A stretch of 64,000 nucleotides of DNA from Glaciimonas sp. CA11.2 (GTDB lineage: Bacteria > Pseudomonadota > Gammaproteobacteria > Burkholderiales > Burkholderiaceae_D): positions 4,774,001-4,838,000 of the forward strand of contig NZ_JAVIWL010000001.1 in assembly GCF_034314045.1 (NCBI RefSeq), in the 5' to 3' direction. Position 1 is the first letter of the stretch, and each line of letters opens with the position of its first letter. A model generated the notes under the pieces. The model was not told the DNA's origin and searched no databases. It worked only from the letters and a program-made list of their open reading frames with translations. Below, in pieces: positions 1-9,461 of the stretch. Both the position numbers and the translations under genes were made by a program.

Positions 1-297
1 TGTTTGTTTTACTGTTCTTTGATTCCGCAATGCTTCGCCTTGCAACAATTCGCTGTTCTGATTGTTCCAAACCACTTCATATCCTAGAAGAAAGATTGAT
101 ATTTATCCAATGAATTTTTTGCTGTAAGCGATAACCATTTAGGTATTGAATCAAATTCAACATCGAATAGTTATTTTTTTAATATTTATTTAAGAGATTT
201 GAGTATTGCTTATTCGAATTATTTCATCATTGAAAGCTTTATAGTCGATTAAGATCATTGCATAAACCTATCAGAATACTATTCCAATATTAAATAT
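1..297. other. A/T-rich non-coding stretch at left edge
   Basis: No convincing coding frame is visible on either strand. The last 150 bases are very A/T-rich and run directly into the start of the aldose epimerase gene, so this is probably its promoter region. I could not pick a confident -35/-10 pair. No Shine-Dalgarno sequence is evident just before the ATG at 298. Confidence 0.5.
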
Positions 298-1215
298 ATG
301 ATAAACCCGAAACCATCAGGAACGACCTCTTCTGCCATCCGCGTAGTTGAACTCCAATCGGCGACACAACGGTTGCAAGTTCTACCGACCTTGGGTGGAA
401 GTATTGCTGCATGGGATTGGAAGTTGAAAGAACAATGGAGTCCTCTTTTGCGGTCATGGGATGGAACCTCAAAGGATCGCTATGCCATGGCCTGTTTTCC
501 GCTGGTTCCATGGTCGAATCGGATTACTGATGGCGGGTTCACCCATCAAGGACGGCACTATCCAGTTCTTGAAAACCGCGCGGGCGAGCCATATCCGATT
601 CACGGGGATGCGTGGCTGCAAAAATGGCGGGTTGCCAACCGAACCCCAAACAGTATTCAATTGACGCTAAAATCGGATTGCTTTGATGGCAATCCACACA
701 GTTATCGTTGCAGCCAGACTTTGACGTTAACGGACGATGGGCTATCGATAGCGTTATTAGTAACCCATTTGGGAGCCGAATCCTTACCTTACGGCCTCGG
801 ATTACATCCCTACTTTCCACGAAATGAGGCGACGCGATTTAGTTCGCGGGCCGATGGCGTGTGGCTTTCGGATAGCGATCAGATCCCGACTGCTCACACG
901 AAGGCCTTTCCACAGACCTGGAATTATAATCATCCAGCCGCATTGGAAGGACCATTGATTGATAATTGCTTTACGGGATGGGATGGAAAGGCGCTGATTA
1001 GCTACCCTGACCGAGGGCTGGAACTGTCAGTGACAATGGATAACTGTAGTAGCTATAGTTTGATGTATCGGCCACCGAAGCATGACTATTTTTGCTTCGA
1101 ACCGATTACGCATCCAATTAATGCATTCCACGTAACCGGAAAACCAGGTTTGGTCACGCTAGCACGTGGACAAACTCTCTCGATGAAGACCCATTTTCAG
1201 GTCAGCGTAATGTAA
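298..1215 (+). CDS. aldose 1-epimerase family protein
   Basis: A 305-residue protein of the galactose mutarotase-like superfamily, which interconverts alpha and beta anomers of free or phosphorylated hexoses in the cytoplasm. Seen in the sequence: the first catalytic His in HGDAW (His102), the second in LGLHPYF (His170) and a candidate general-base Glu in FEPITHP (Glu268). This matches the family's His-His-Glu arrangement, and the length is normal for the short bacterial members. There is no signal peptide. Its 3' end overlaps the 3' end of the convergent ldcA gene by 14 bases, leaving no room for a separate terminator. The exact sugar is unknown, so galM is not assigned. Confidence 0.85.
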   Translation: MINPKPSGTTSSAIRVVELQSATQRLQVLPTLGGSIAAWDWKLKEQWSPLLRSWDGTSKDRYAMACFPLVPWSNRITDGGFTHQGRHYPVLENRAGEPYPIHGDAWLQKWRVANRTPNSIQLTLKSDCFDGNPHSYRCSQTLTLTDDGLSIALLVTHLGAESLPYGLGLHPYFPRNEATRFSSRADGVWLSDSDQIPTAHTKAFPQTWNYNHPAALEGPLIDNCFTGWDGKALISYPDRGLELSVTMDNCSSYSLMYRPPKHDYFCFEPITHPINAFHVTGKPGLVTLARGQTLSMKTHFQVSVM

Positions 1216-2179
1216 GCGTACTGTAGATCCTGAGCTGAAATCCGGCTGGTCCGGAAATCAGCCTTGCCTGACCGCCAATCGGCAGCGTGACTTTATCGCG
1301 CACATGACCGAATGGCAAGCCGGTCAAAATTGGAACAGATATGTTCGAACGCAAATAGGCCAACATGGCATCAAAATCGTAGCCGTTGTCGTGGGCCGCC
1401 AAGCGATAATGTGAAAAATCGCCCAGCACTATCGCCTGTTGGCGCTCTGCAATTCCGGCGTATTGAAGTTGTAAGATCATCCGTTCGATGCGATACGGAT
1501 GCTCACCGATATCTTCAAGAAATAAAATGCCACCATCAACTTGCGGCAAATAGGCCGTTCCGATAAGGTGATTGATCATCGCCAGATTGCCACCCCACAA
1601 AGTGCCGGTGACATCAAGGTCTGGATTTCCGTTGGTCTCCACATCGAGCGTTTGCTCTGCTTGACGCAGGCTTTGCCAGAAATGAGACATGGTGAATTGA
1701 CTCAGTTCCACGTCACCAAAGTCACTACATAACATCGGTCCGGCAAAGCTTTGCAATCCGGTTTGCGCCAACAGGGCCAGACTGAAAGCAGTGAAATCGC
1801 TATGGCCGACGAAGAGCTTTTTACTTGCTGCGATCCGCTCAAAATCTAACAACGGTAACAAGCGCGACATGCCGTAACTGCCGCGTACTGCCATGACAAT
1901 TTGCACTTGTGGATTATCAATCGCTGCGTATATTTGTGCCAACCGCCCTGCTTCGGTGCCGCCAAATCGCTGATATTTCTGCGTCCCGTCGTAGTAGTTA
2001 TAAACGACGCAACCTTGTTGTTGCAGAGCCAGAATGCCACGCCCAAGCACCTGCTGATCCAGCGCATAACCGCTTGGCGCGATCAACGCAACGCCAACTT
2101 TTTTGGCAAATAGCGCAAGCTCTGGTGTTTGCAAATCGGCTGGCAAATCGGCTGGCAAATCGGAATTTTCTAGATCCAC
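1202..2179 (-). CDS. ldcA: LD-carboxypeptidase (peptidase S66 family)
   Basis: Removes the terminal D-Ala from murein tetrapeptides during cell-wall recycling in the cytoplasm. The 325-residue protein shows the S66 Ser-Glu-His triad: nucleophile in RGSYG (Ser101), Glu in LEDIGE (Glu222) and His in FGHVRDK (His292). These spacings agree with the Pseudomonas LdcA family. Translation appears to begin at a GTG preceded by an AGGA motif. The N-terminus carries an imperfect 12-base repeat encoding DLPADLPADL that lies before the conserved fold and may be a replication-slippage product. It lies 20 bases downstream of tadA on the same strand, so the two are probably cotranscribed. Confidence 0.9.
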   Translation of the reverse strand: MDLENSDLPADLPADLQTPELALFAKKVGVALIAPSGYALDQQVLGRGILALQQQGCVVYNYYDGTQKYQRFGGTEAGRLAQIYAAIDNPQVQIVMAVRGSYGMSRLLPLLDFERIAASKKLFVGHSDFTAFSLALLAQTGLQSFAGPMLCSDFGDVELSQFTMSHFWQSLRQAEQTLDVETNGNPDLDVTGTLWGGNLAMINHLIGTAYLPQVDGGILFLEDIGEHPYRIERMILQLQYAGIAERQQAIVLGDFSHYRLAAHDNGYDFDAMLAYLRSNISVPILTGLPFGHVRDKVTLPIGGQARLISGPAGFQLRIYSTLTLR

Positions 2180-2199
2180 TGATGCGTCCTGGAAACGTT

Positions 2200-2781
<582 letters not shown>

Positions 2782-2848
2782 TCAATCATATAAATGAACT
2801 TTGCGCGCTTGAGTTGAAGGTCCGGTAACTGACCTCAAGGCGTATTAA

Positions 2849-3298
2849 TCAACGATCTTCAGAAATCTCCGCCCAGCAATTTGGGGTTTCGTGCAATACC
2901 AATTTTTGTAAATGCAAACCTGTACCGTAGTGATCCTTGTAAGCGGCCTTGAGGATGTCATAGGCAGCGCGGGCAAGATTTTCGACAGTCGGAATACGAT
3001 CAATGATTACGGTCTTGTGATCTGGCAAAGTCGCCAAAAAAGCGCGCACGACGGTGTCTTTTTCATAGACCAGAAATGCATGGTCCCAGACATCAACCAG
3101 ATGCTGTTTAGCCAGCGTCTTGATATCCGAAAAGTCCATAATCATGCCATTGTCGGAGCTTCCCTCGACTTCAATAATGGCACCGACCAACGTAATTTCA
3201 AGCGTATAACGATGGCCATGCAAGTTGCGGCATTGGCTTTTGTGATCGGGGATGCGATGACCGGCATCGAACTCTAATTTGCGAGTAATGGTTAACAT
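2849..3298 (-). CDS. queD: 6-carboxy-5,6,7,8-tetrahydropterin synthase QueD
   Basis: Converts 7,8-dihydroneopterin triphosphate to 6-carboxytetrahydropterin, the second step of queuosine (preQ0) synthesis. The 149-residue protein has the pterin synthase zinc ligands His14, His27 and His29 (HRI and LHGHRY) and the catalytic Cys23 just before them. A downstream Asp-His pair typical of the family (VWDHAFL) and the C-terminal LHETPNCWAEI segment, which binds the pterin, are also present. It follows queE on the same strand with a gap of about 165 bases. No queC or queF is present in the window. Confidence 0.92.
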   Translation of the reverse strand: MLTITRKLEFDAGHRIPDHKSQCRNLHGHRYTLEITLVGAIIEVEGSSDNGMIMDFSDIKTLAKQHLVDVWDHAFLVYEKDTVVRAFLATLPDHKTVIIDRIPTVENLARAAYDILKAAYKDHYGTGLHLQKLVLHETPNCWAEISEDR

Positions 3299-3463
3299 AA
3301 TTCATTTTCAATTAATACTGATCAACTATTTGATCTAAAACGAGTCCAAATCATCAAACCCGAAGCGCTTTAAGGACAGTATTGAATCACAGCTTAGCAA
3401 TGGAACTTTGCAAGGCAGACTTCAGAAGCAGTACAAAGGCTTAAAGACGCCAATGGTATAAGT

Positions 3464-4111
3464 TTAGGGAATCTGTAAAAGTTTGTGCGTTTGCAAGCTC
3501 AATTTCCACTTCGGATTGCGCTTGCAGGTTTCAATTGCGCGTTGCAGATTATCCGCCAACAACGGACCATCCATCGCCTGCAAATAGAAATGATCGAAAT
3601 CAAGCGTTTCATATGTCGCCAGCGCTTGTCCGAGTTGGGGAATGACGACTTTGAGCTCATTTCCTTTGTGGACTTTAAGCACCGATCCCATTTTTGGGCT
3701 GACGCAGATCCAGTCTACACCGGCTGGCACGTCGATTGTTCCGTTGGTTTCTATGGCGATTTCAAAACCGGCCGCGTGCATGCTGTCGATCAATGCAGCG
3801 TCCAGTTGTAAAAGAGGCTCGCCGCCGGTGAAGACGACAAATTTGCTGGCGGTATACGATTCCGGCCACAACGCGTTGATCGTACTGGCCAGTGCGTCAG
3901 CAGTCTTGAATTTGCCGCCGCCTTCCCCGTCCGTCCCGACAAAATCGGTGTCACAAAACTGGCAAATGGCTTTGCTGCGATCTTCCTCGCGTCCGGTCCA
4001 CAAATTGCAACCGCTAAAGCGACAAAATACCGCGGGGCGTCCGGCGTGCGTGCCCTCGCCTTGCAGTGTATAAAAAATTTCTTTGATGCTGTATGTCACG
4101 GTGCTTCTCAC
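3464..4111 (-). CDS. queE: 7-carboxy-7-deazaguanine synthase QueE (radical SAM)
   Basis: Radical-SAM enzyme that rearranges 6-carboxytetrahydropterin to 7-carboxy-7-deazaguanine, the step after QueD. The 215-residue protein has the substrate/SAM motif YTLQGEG at residues 14-20. Its cluster-binding cysteines are Cys35, Cys50 and Cys53, that is C-x14-C-x2-C rather than the usual radical-SAM C-x3-C-x2-C. This insertion is a known hallmark of one QueE subfamily. The FTGGEPLLQ motif that contacts SAM is also present. It is the promoter-proximal gene of the queE-queD-tadA-ldcA group and is divergent from the Lhr helicase. Confidence 0.93.
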   Translation of the reverse strand: MRSTVTYSIKEIFYTLQGEGTHAGRPAVFCRFSGCNLWTGREEDRSKAICQFCDTDFVGTDGEGGGKFKTADALASTINALWPESYTASKFVVFTGGEPLLQLDAALIDSMHAAGFEIAIETNGTIDVPAGVDWICVSPKMGSVLKVHKGNELKVVIPQLGQALATYETLDFDHFYLQAMDGPLLADNLQRAIETCKRNPKWKLSLQTHKLLQIP

Positions 4112-4451
4112 AAATAACTGAAAATGAAATCAACCTAGCATTTTAACGTACAAAATGGTATTTCCTGCTGTGACCGACTTTAGTCAGAATGACGATATAA
4201 AACTGACACTCATTTATCGAATACGATTTCTATTATATCGAATCAATTAAGTGATCAATAAGGCAATCATTTCAACCAAATAAAGTCCTGATCGCAAAAT
4301 GCGGAAAATCGCCTTAGAATGCAAGCCAGCCCGGCAAAACTTGAGGAGCCCCACTGAAAGCACGATAGGGAAAACCACGATTGAGCTCAGCAGTTAGAAT
4401 GGGTTGATTAAGTGTGCAAAGCAAAATCCACAGCCCAGCCTATAATATTCC
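4112..4451. other. Divergent intergenic region queE / lhr
   Basis: A 340-base A/T-rich gap between two divergent genes, so it should contain both promoters. On the plus strand a perfect TATAAT lies at 4441-4446. No clear promoter could be picked for queE. No ORF or RNA gene is apparent. Confidence 0.5.
4441..4446 (+). promoter_or_regulatory. -10 box TATAAT immediately upstream of the helicase gene
   Basis: Perfect TATAAT ending five bases before the first possible ATG (4452). If it is the real -10 element, transcription would begin at about that ATG. That implies either a leaderless message or, more likely, translation from the ATG at 4488, which would leave a leader of roughly 35 bases. No good -35 hexamer is visible 17 bases upstream. 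Confidence 0.4.
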
Positions 4452-7400
4452 ATGGCTACCCCATGCACCGCCACCGCTACCGTTAATATGTGGGAGTATT
4501 TTCATCCTGCTGTCTCGGCTTGGTTCCGCAGCACTTTTAAGAGTGCCACGGAGGCGCAGCAGCTCGCGTGGCCGTTAATTCGCAGCGGTCGTCCTACCTT
4601 GGTCGCGGCACCGACCGGATCCGGCAAAACCCTGACGGCTTTTTTGGCGGCGATAGACGCGCTGGTAAAAGAGAGTGTATTGCGCAATGGCATCCTGCCG
4701 GATGTGACTTCAGTGATTTATGTTTCTCCACTGAAAGCGTTGTCTAATGATATCCGTATTAATCTCGATGCACCGCTAGAAGGCATTGCGCGCGAACTGG
4801 CGCAGATGGGCTTGCCCGACCACGGCATACGAGCCGCTGTGCGCACTGGCGACACGACCACTGCCGAACGACTGGCAATGCGCAAACGCGCACCGCATAT
4901 TCTCGTCACCACGCCGGAATCCTTATACGTCCTGTTATGTTCCGATAGTGGTCGGGCGATGTTGGCTGGCACACGGACGGTCATTGTTGATGAGATTCAT
5001 GCAGTTGCTGGCAGCAAGCGCGGCAGTCATCTGGCGCTAAGTCTGGCGCGGCTTGATGCGCTTTGCGAACAGCGTCCCACCCGGATTGGCTTGTCCGCGA
5101 CGCAAAAACCACTGGATGCAGTTGCGCGATTTCTGGTGGGACGTTACGACGATGGCACTGAAACAATGGTCAACGACTGCGCTATCGTCGATGTCGGCCA
5201 CATCCGTCGACGCGATCTGGCGATTGAATTGCCACCCGTTCCGCTCGAAGCCGTCATGGCCAATGACGTATGGGAACGGGTTTATGACCGAATGGCAGAA
5301 CTGGTCTCCATGCATCGCACGACGCTGGTATTCGTCAACACGCGGCGCATGGCTGAGCGTGCCGCCCGCCATTTGGCTGAACGTCTGGGAACCAGCGCGG
5401 TCGCCGCGCATCACGGAAGCCTTGCCAAGGAATATCGTTTAGATGCTGAACAACGGCTTAAACGCGGCGACCTGCGCGTGTTGATCGCCACCGCGTCGCT
5501 GGAGCTGGGTATCGATATCGGTGATGTTGATCTGGTTTGTCAGGTTGGTTCACCTCGCAGCATCGCGGCCGTTTTACAACGTGTCGGGCGTTCAGGGCAT
5601 CAGGTTGGCGGCATGCCCAAAGGCCGCCTGTTTCCGACATCACGGGATGACTTGATTGAATGCGCGGCGCTGTTGGATTGCATACGGCGCGACGAACTCG
5701 ATTTGCTCCACATTCCAAACGCCCCGCTAGATGTTCTGGCCCAGCAAATTGTTGCCGAGGTGGCTTGTCAGGAGTGGACCGAAGATGAATTGTTCGCGCT
5801 GGTTCGGCGTGCTGAACCTTATGCAGCACTGGCGCGCGGGCAATACGACGCGATCCTTCGCATGCTGACTGAAGGCTATACGGGGCGAAATGGTGTCCGT
5901 GGTGCCTATCTGCACCGCGACACCGTCGCTGGCACATTGCGGGGGCGAAGAGGCGCGAAGCTGACGGCTGTCACATCCGGCGGTACGATACCCGATAATG
6001 CAGATTACACTGTATTGCTGGAACCGCAGGGACATCCGATTGGGACGGTGCACGAAGATTTTGCGGTCGAAAGCATCGCGGGCGATATTTTCCAATTAGG
6101 CAATACGTCTTACCGGATTCTGAAGGTTGAAACCGGACGGGTTAGGGTTGAGGATGCGCATGGCATGCCGCCGAGCATCCCTTTCTGGCTCGGCGAAGCA
6201 CCCGGACGAAGCGATGAACTGTCGGTCGGGGTCGCACGTTTGCGCGCCAGAGTTGATCAGCTTCTATCGAGCACAACTGGCATTCTGCGGCTACATAACG
6301 TCAAGGATGCCGATTCCGACAGTACGGTCACATTTAGCGGTGAGACGCCCACTCTGTCGGCGGCTATTGACTGGCTGGTTGAACAAGTCGGCCTTGACGA
6401 TAGTTCGGCGCGCCAGATCGTCGATTATCTCGCGCCTGCCCGCGCTGCATTAGGCGCACTTCCAACGCAAGATACGCTGGTGATGGAGCGTTTCTTCGAT
6501 GAATCTGGCGGTATGCAACTAGTGCTGCATTCACCGTTTGGCAGTCGCATTAACCGCGCTTGGGGGTTGGCGCTACGCAAGCGTTTCTGCCGCACCTTCA
6601 ACTTCGAATTACAGGCCGCAGCCACCGAAGATGCCATCGTTTTATCACTTTCAACCAGCCAGAGCTTTGCCCTGGATGAAGTCTGGCGCTATTTAAAGTC
6701 CGGCAATGCCGAACACGTATTGATTCAGGCGCTGCTGGATGCACCGCTATTCAATGTGCGTTGGCGCTGGAACGCGACGGTTGCACTGGCGCTGCCACGC
6801 TATAGCGGCGGCCGTAAAGTCGCGCCACAATTGCAGCGGATGAAAAGCGACGATCTGTTAGCCGCCGTATTCCCTGATCAGGCAGCATGCCTTGAGAATG
6901 TGGTTGGCGAACGTGAACTACCCAATCATCCATTGGTGATGCAAACCATCGACGATTGTCTGCATGACGCGATGGACACCGTCGGCTGGATTGCACTGCT
7001 ACGCCGTATTGAGCAAGGTGATGTGACGCTCATTGCCCGCGACTTGCCAACGCCATCGCCGCTGGCCATGGAGATACTGAATGCAAGGCCTTACGCTTTT
7101 CTTGATGATGCACCATTAGAAGAGCGCCGCACTCAAGCCGTACAAAGTCGTCGATGGACCGATCCTACTTCGGTTGACGATATGAGCGCACTGGATGTTG
7201 ACGCCATCGCAAGCGTCGTCGAAGAAGCATGGCCACGCGTACGAGATGGTGACGAAATGCACGAAGCACTGATGAGCCTCTCGTTCGTTACCAACACCGA
7301 GGCAAGGCGGTATGAAGGCTGGAGGGACTGGCTGCAATCGTTGGCGCTGAGCGGACGTGCAACACTTATGTCAATTTACCCGGACGCTACCGACGGTATT

Positions 7401-8939
7401 TGGATTCCACTGGAACGCATCGCTTGTTTTCAGGCGGCTTACCCGCAAGCAGTTTCCACCCCGCCCTTATTCAACCGGCAAAAAGCGCACAGTGATGGGG
7501 AGCGCAACTGGAACCGCGATGAGGCAATTGTTGAGATTCTGAGAGCGCGGCTTTCTGGTTTCGGGCCGCAATTGCTAGCGGAGCTAACGCAGACCGTCGG
7601 CTTACCAGCGATGACCCTTACCTCCGGGCTGGTTCGGCTTGAGTCAGAAGGTTATGTCATGCGCGGGCGCTTTACACCCGGCATCGCCGAGGAAGAATGG
7701 TGTGAACGGCACCTGTTGGCGCGTATCCATCGGTACACAATCAAGCGTTTGCGACGGGAAATTGAACCGGTCGAACGCCAGGATTTCATGCGATTTCTGT
7801 TCGATTGGCAGCATTTAACACCAGATACACAATTAAAAGGACCAAATGCGTTGTCATCCGTTATCGCCCAATTGGAAGGATTTGAAGGGGCTGCGGCAGG
7901 CTGGGAAAGCGCGATCCTTCCAGCACGATTGAGCGACTATTCCCCGCAGTTGCTAGATGATTTATGTCGTAGTGGCAAGGTGGTGTGGACCCGTATTGCA
8001 GCGCCGTTACGCGCTGGGGCCGGTCCGCTGCGTAGTACCCCAATCGCACTTCTGCAACGTCGCCATTTGCGTATCTGGAATGCGCTTCAACCTACCAATG
8101 AGCAACCCGAAATATCACCGCGCTCAGAACGTGTCCACATGGCGTTGCTACGCCATGGCGCAATGTTCTTCGATGAACTACTCACTGATACACGTTTGCT
8201 GCCAACAGAGTTGGAAAATGCACTTGGTGAATTAGTTTCCGCTGGCCTGATCAATGCTGACAGTTTTGCAGGATTACGGGCATTGTTAGTGCCAACAGCG
8301 AAACGCGCCGAACATTCCCGCCGCCGTCATCGGGGCTGGCCCATGACAACTATGGACGAGGCTGGGCGTTGGGCTTTGGTGCGCCCTATTGCCTCAAATA
8401 TCGACCCAGACCGCGATCCAGACCGAGACCCAAACCTTAATATGACACCAACAACCATTTCGGGCAGAAAACCACGAATCGATCCATTGGTGCTGGAACA
8501 CATTGCTATGGTGTTATTGCGGCGCTATGGGGTTGTTTTCTGGCGGTTACTTGAACGCGAAGCCAATTGGTTGCCGCCATGGCGTGATTTGCTCCCCATC
8601 TTCCATCGTCTTGAAGCGCGGGGAGAACTACGGGGCGGCCGTTTTGTCGGCGGTTTATCGGGCGAACAATTCGCCTTACCGGAGGCCATTCCACTGCTCC
8701 GTGATGTGCGTCGGCGGCCTGGTTCCGGTGATCTGATTTGCATCTCTGGCGTCGACCCTCTTAACCTCTGCGGAGCCATGCTGCCCGGCGAAAAAGTCCC
8801 TGCATTGAGCGCTAACCGCGTGCTATTCCGGGACGGACTGCCTGTTGCAACGGTGATTGCGGGAAAAATAAGCTATCTCATTGCGCTTGAGTCAGGCGAC
8901 CAGGAGCCTATCCGTAAAGCGTTAACAGGTCTTCATTAA
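4452..8939 (+). CDS. lhr: Lhr-type large ATP-dependent helicase (DEAD/DEAH superfamily 2)
   Basis: A 1495-residue superfamily-2 helicase of the Lhr (large helicase-related) family, whose members translocate 3'-5' on single-stranded DNA and unwind DNA or RNA:DNA hybrids. Seen: Walker A APTGSGKT (residues 53-60), DEIH box (about 179-182), SAT motif (GLSATQ) and motif VI (LQRVGRSGHQ) within the first 400 residues. The long C-terminal part contains the Lhr winged-helix and beta-barrel regions. The length matches full-length Lhr (about 1500) rather than the short Lhr-core form. The ATG at 4452 is the longest start; 4488 (MWEYFHP) fits family N-termini and the -10 box better. A small DPDRDPDRDP repeat near residue 1320 sits in a variable linker. 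Confidence 0.92.
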   Translation: MATPCTATATVNMWEYFHPAVSAWFRSTFKSATEAQQLAWPLIRSGRPTLVAAPTGSGKTLTAFLAAIDALVKESVLRNGILPDVTSVIYVSPLKALSNDIRINLDAPLEGIARELAQMGLPDHGIRAAVRTGDTTTAERLAMRKRAPHILVTTPESLYVLLCSDSGRAMLAGTRTVIVDEIHAVAGSKRGSHLALSLARLDALCEQRPTRIGLSATQKPLDAVARFLVGRYDDGTETMVNDCAIVDVGHIRRRDLAIELPPVPLEAVMANDVWERVYDRMAELVSMHRTTLVFVNTRRMAERAARHLAERLGTSAVAAHHGSLAKEYRLDAEQRLKRGDLRVLIATASLELGIDIGDVDLVCQVGSPRSIAAVLQRVGRSGHQVGGMPKGRLFPTSRDDLIECAALLDCIRRDELDLLHIPNAPLDVLAQQIVAEVACQEWTEDELFALVRRAEPYAALARGQYDAILRMLTEGYTGRNGVRGAYLHRDTVAGTLRGRRGAKLTAVTSGGTIPDNADYTVLLEPQGHPIGTVHEDFAVESIAGDIFQLGNTSYRILKVETGRVRVEDAHGMPPSIPFWLGEAPGRSDELSVGVARLRARVDQLLSSTTGILRLHNVKDADSDSTVTFSGETPTLSAAIDWLVEQVGLDDSSARQIVDYLAPARAALGALPTQDTLVMERFFDESGGMQLVLHSPFGSRINRAWGLALRKRFCRTFNFELQAAATEDAIVLSLSTSQSFALDEVWRYLKSGNAEHVLIQALLDAPLFNVRWRWNATVALALPRYSGGRKVAPQLQRMKSDDLLAAVFPDQAACLENVVGERELPNHPLVMQTIDDCLHDAMDTVGWIALLRRIEQGDVTLIARDLPTPSPLAMEILNARPYAFLDDAPLEERRTQAVQSRRWTDPTSVDDMSALDVDAIASVVEEAWPRVRDGDEMHEALMSLSFVTNTEARRYEGWRDWLQSLALSGRATLMSIYPDATDGIWIPLERIACFQAAYPQAVSTPPLFNRQKAHSDGERNWNRDEAIVEILRARLSGFGPQLLAELTQTVGLPAMTLTSGLVRLESEGYVMRGRFTPGIAEEEWCERHLLARIHRYTIKRLRREIEPVERQDFMRFLFDWQHLTPDTQLKGPNALSSVIAQLEGFEGAAAGWESAILPARLSDYSPQLLDDLCRSGKVVWTRIAAPLRAGAGPLRSTPIALLQRRHLRIWNALQPTNEQPEISPRSERVHMALLRHGAMFFDELLTDTRLLPTELENALGELVSAGLINADSFAGLRALLVPTAKRAEHSRRRHRGWPMTTMDEAGRWALVRPIASNIDPDRDPDRDPNLNMTPTTISGRKPRIDPLVLEHIAMVLLRRYGVVFWRLLEREANWLPPWRDLLPIFHRLEARGELRGGRFVGGLSGEQFALPEAIPLLRDVRRRPGSGDLICISGVDPLNLCGAMLPGEKVPALSANRVLFRDGLPVATVIAGKISYLIALESGDQEPIRKALTGLH

Positions 8940-9017
8940 CCTTCGTCATTGCGCGTCATCTAAAGGCAAGTTCCTAGACGCTTCCCAAGAGAAATAACAC
9001 CGCGTTGGCGTTGGCCT

Positions 9018-9095
9018 AAAAAAAGCCCGCATGACCTTTCGGCTGCGGGCTGAATCCAAACCTTAGGAGGTGTTGGAGGAGACAGATTCAATATA
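9018..9095 (-). ncRNA. Candidate small RNA: C-rich anti-Shine-Dalgarno segment plus intrinsic terminator
   Basis: Read on the minus strand, 9083-9064 contains CTCCTCCAACACCTCC, two anti-Shine-Dalgarno-like blocks. After a short spacer comes a perfect 8-bp stem (AGCCCGCA/TGCGGGCT, 9051-9024) followed by a run of seven T. This is a textbook intrinsic terminator. A TATATT at about 9092-9097 on the same strand could be a -10 element, which would give a transcript of roughly 70 bases. No coding frame lies in it and no minus-strand gene ends close enough to need the terminator (the permease stop is about 410 bases away). Terminated C-rich sRNAs that mimic anti-SD sequence are known in Burkholderiales; membership of such a family is inference. 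Confidence 0.5.
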
Positions 9096-9461
9096 CCGTT
9101 TCACAAACAATCGACGATGCCTCTTTACAAACTATTACATTCATACAGAGTTGGCGCTCATCCACGTCGATGACATTGGAATATTTTATATTTCCCTAAA
9201 GAAATTAATATGGTGCAATAATTGCAGACTTATCCGCACCAGCATAGCAATTACGAGATGTGATTATTTGCCTGATCAGCATTTTCACATGGCAACTTGC
9301 GGTTAGGCCCGCGTGGTATTTCGCTGCGATATTGCGCGTCCCACTTTCACTCTGGACGAAACGATCACTGAGATCAGGCAGCCGCCAGCGACGCGACATG
9401 CCCAATTTTTAGTCGAATACGCAAGGCAACGGCGTTACCCGATGACAACCTTGCACCGCTG

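Noticed and set aside
9205..9405. 66-codon frame between the Lhr and purine permease genes
   Set aside because: No conserved motif and poor start; may be shadow coding. A decayed gene cannot be excluded.
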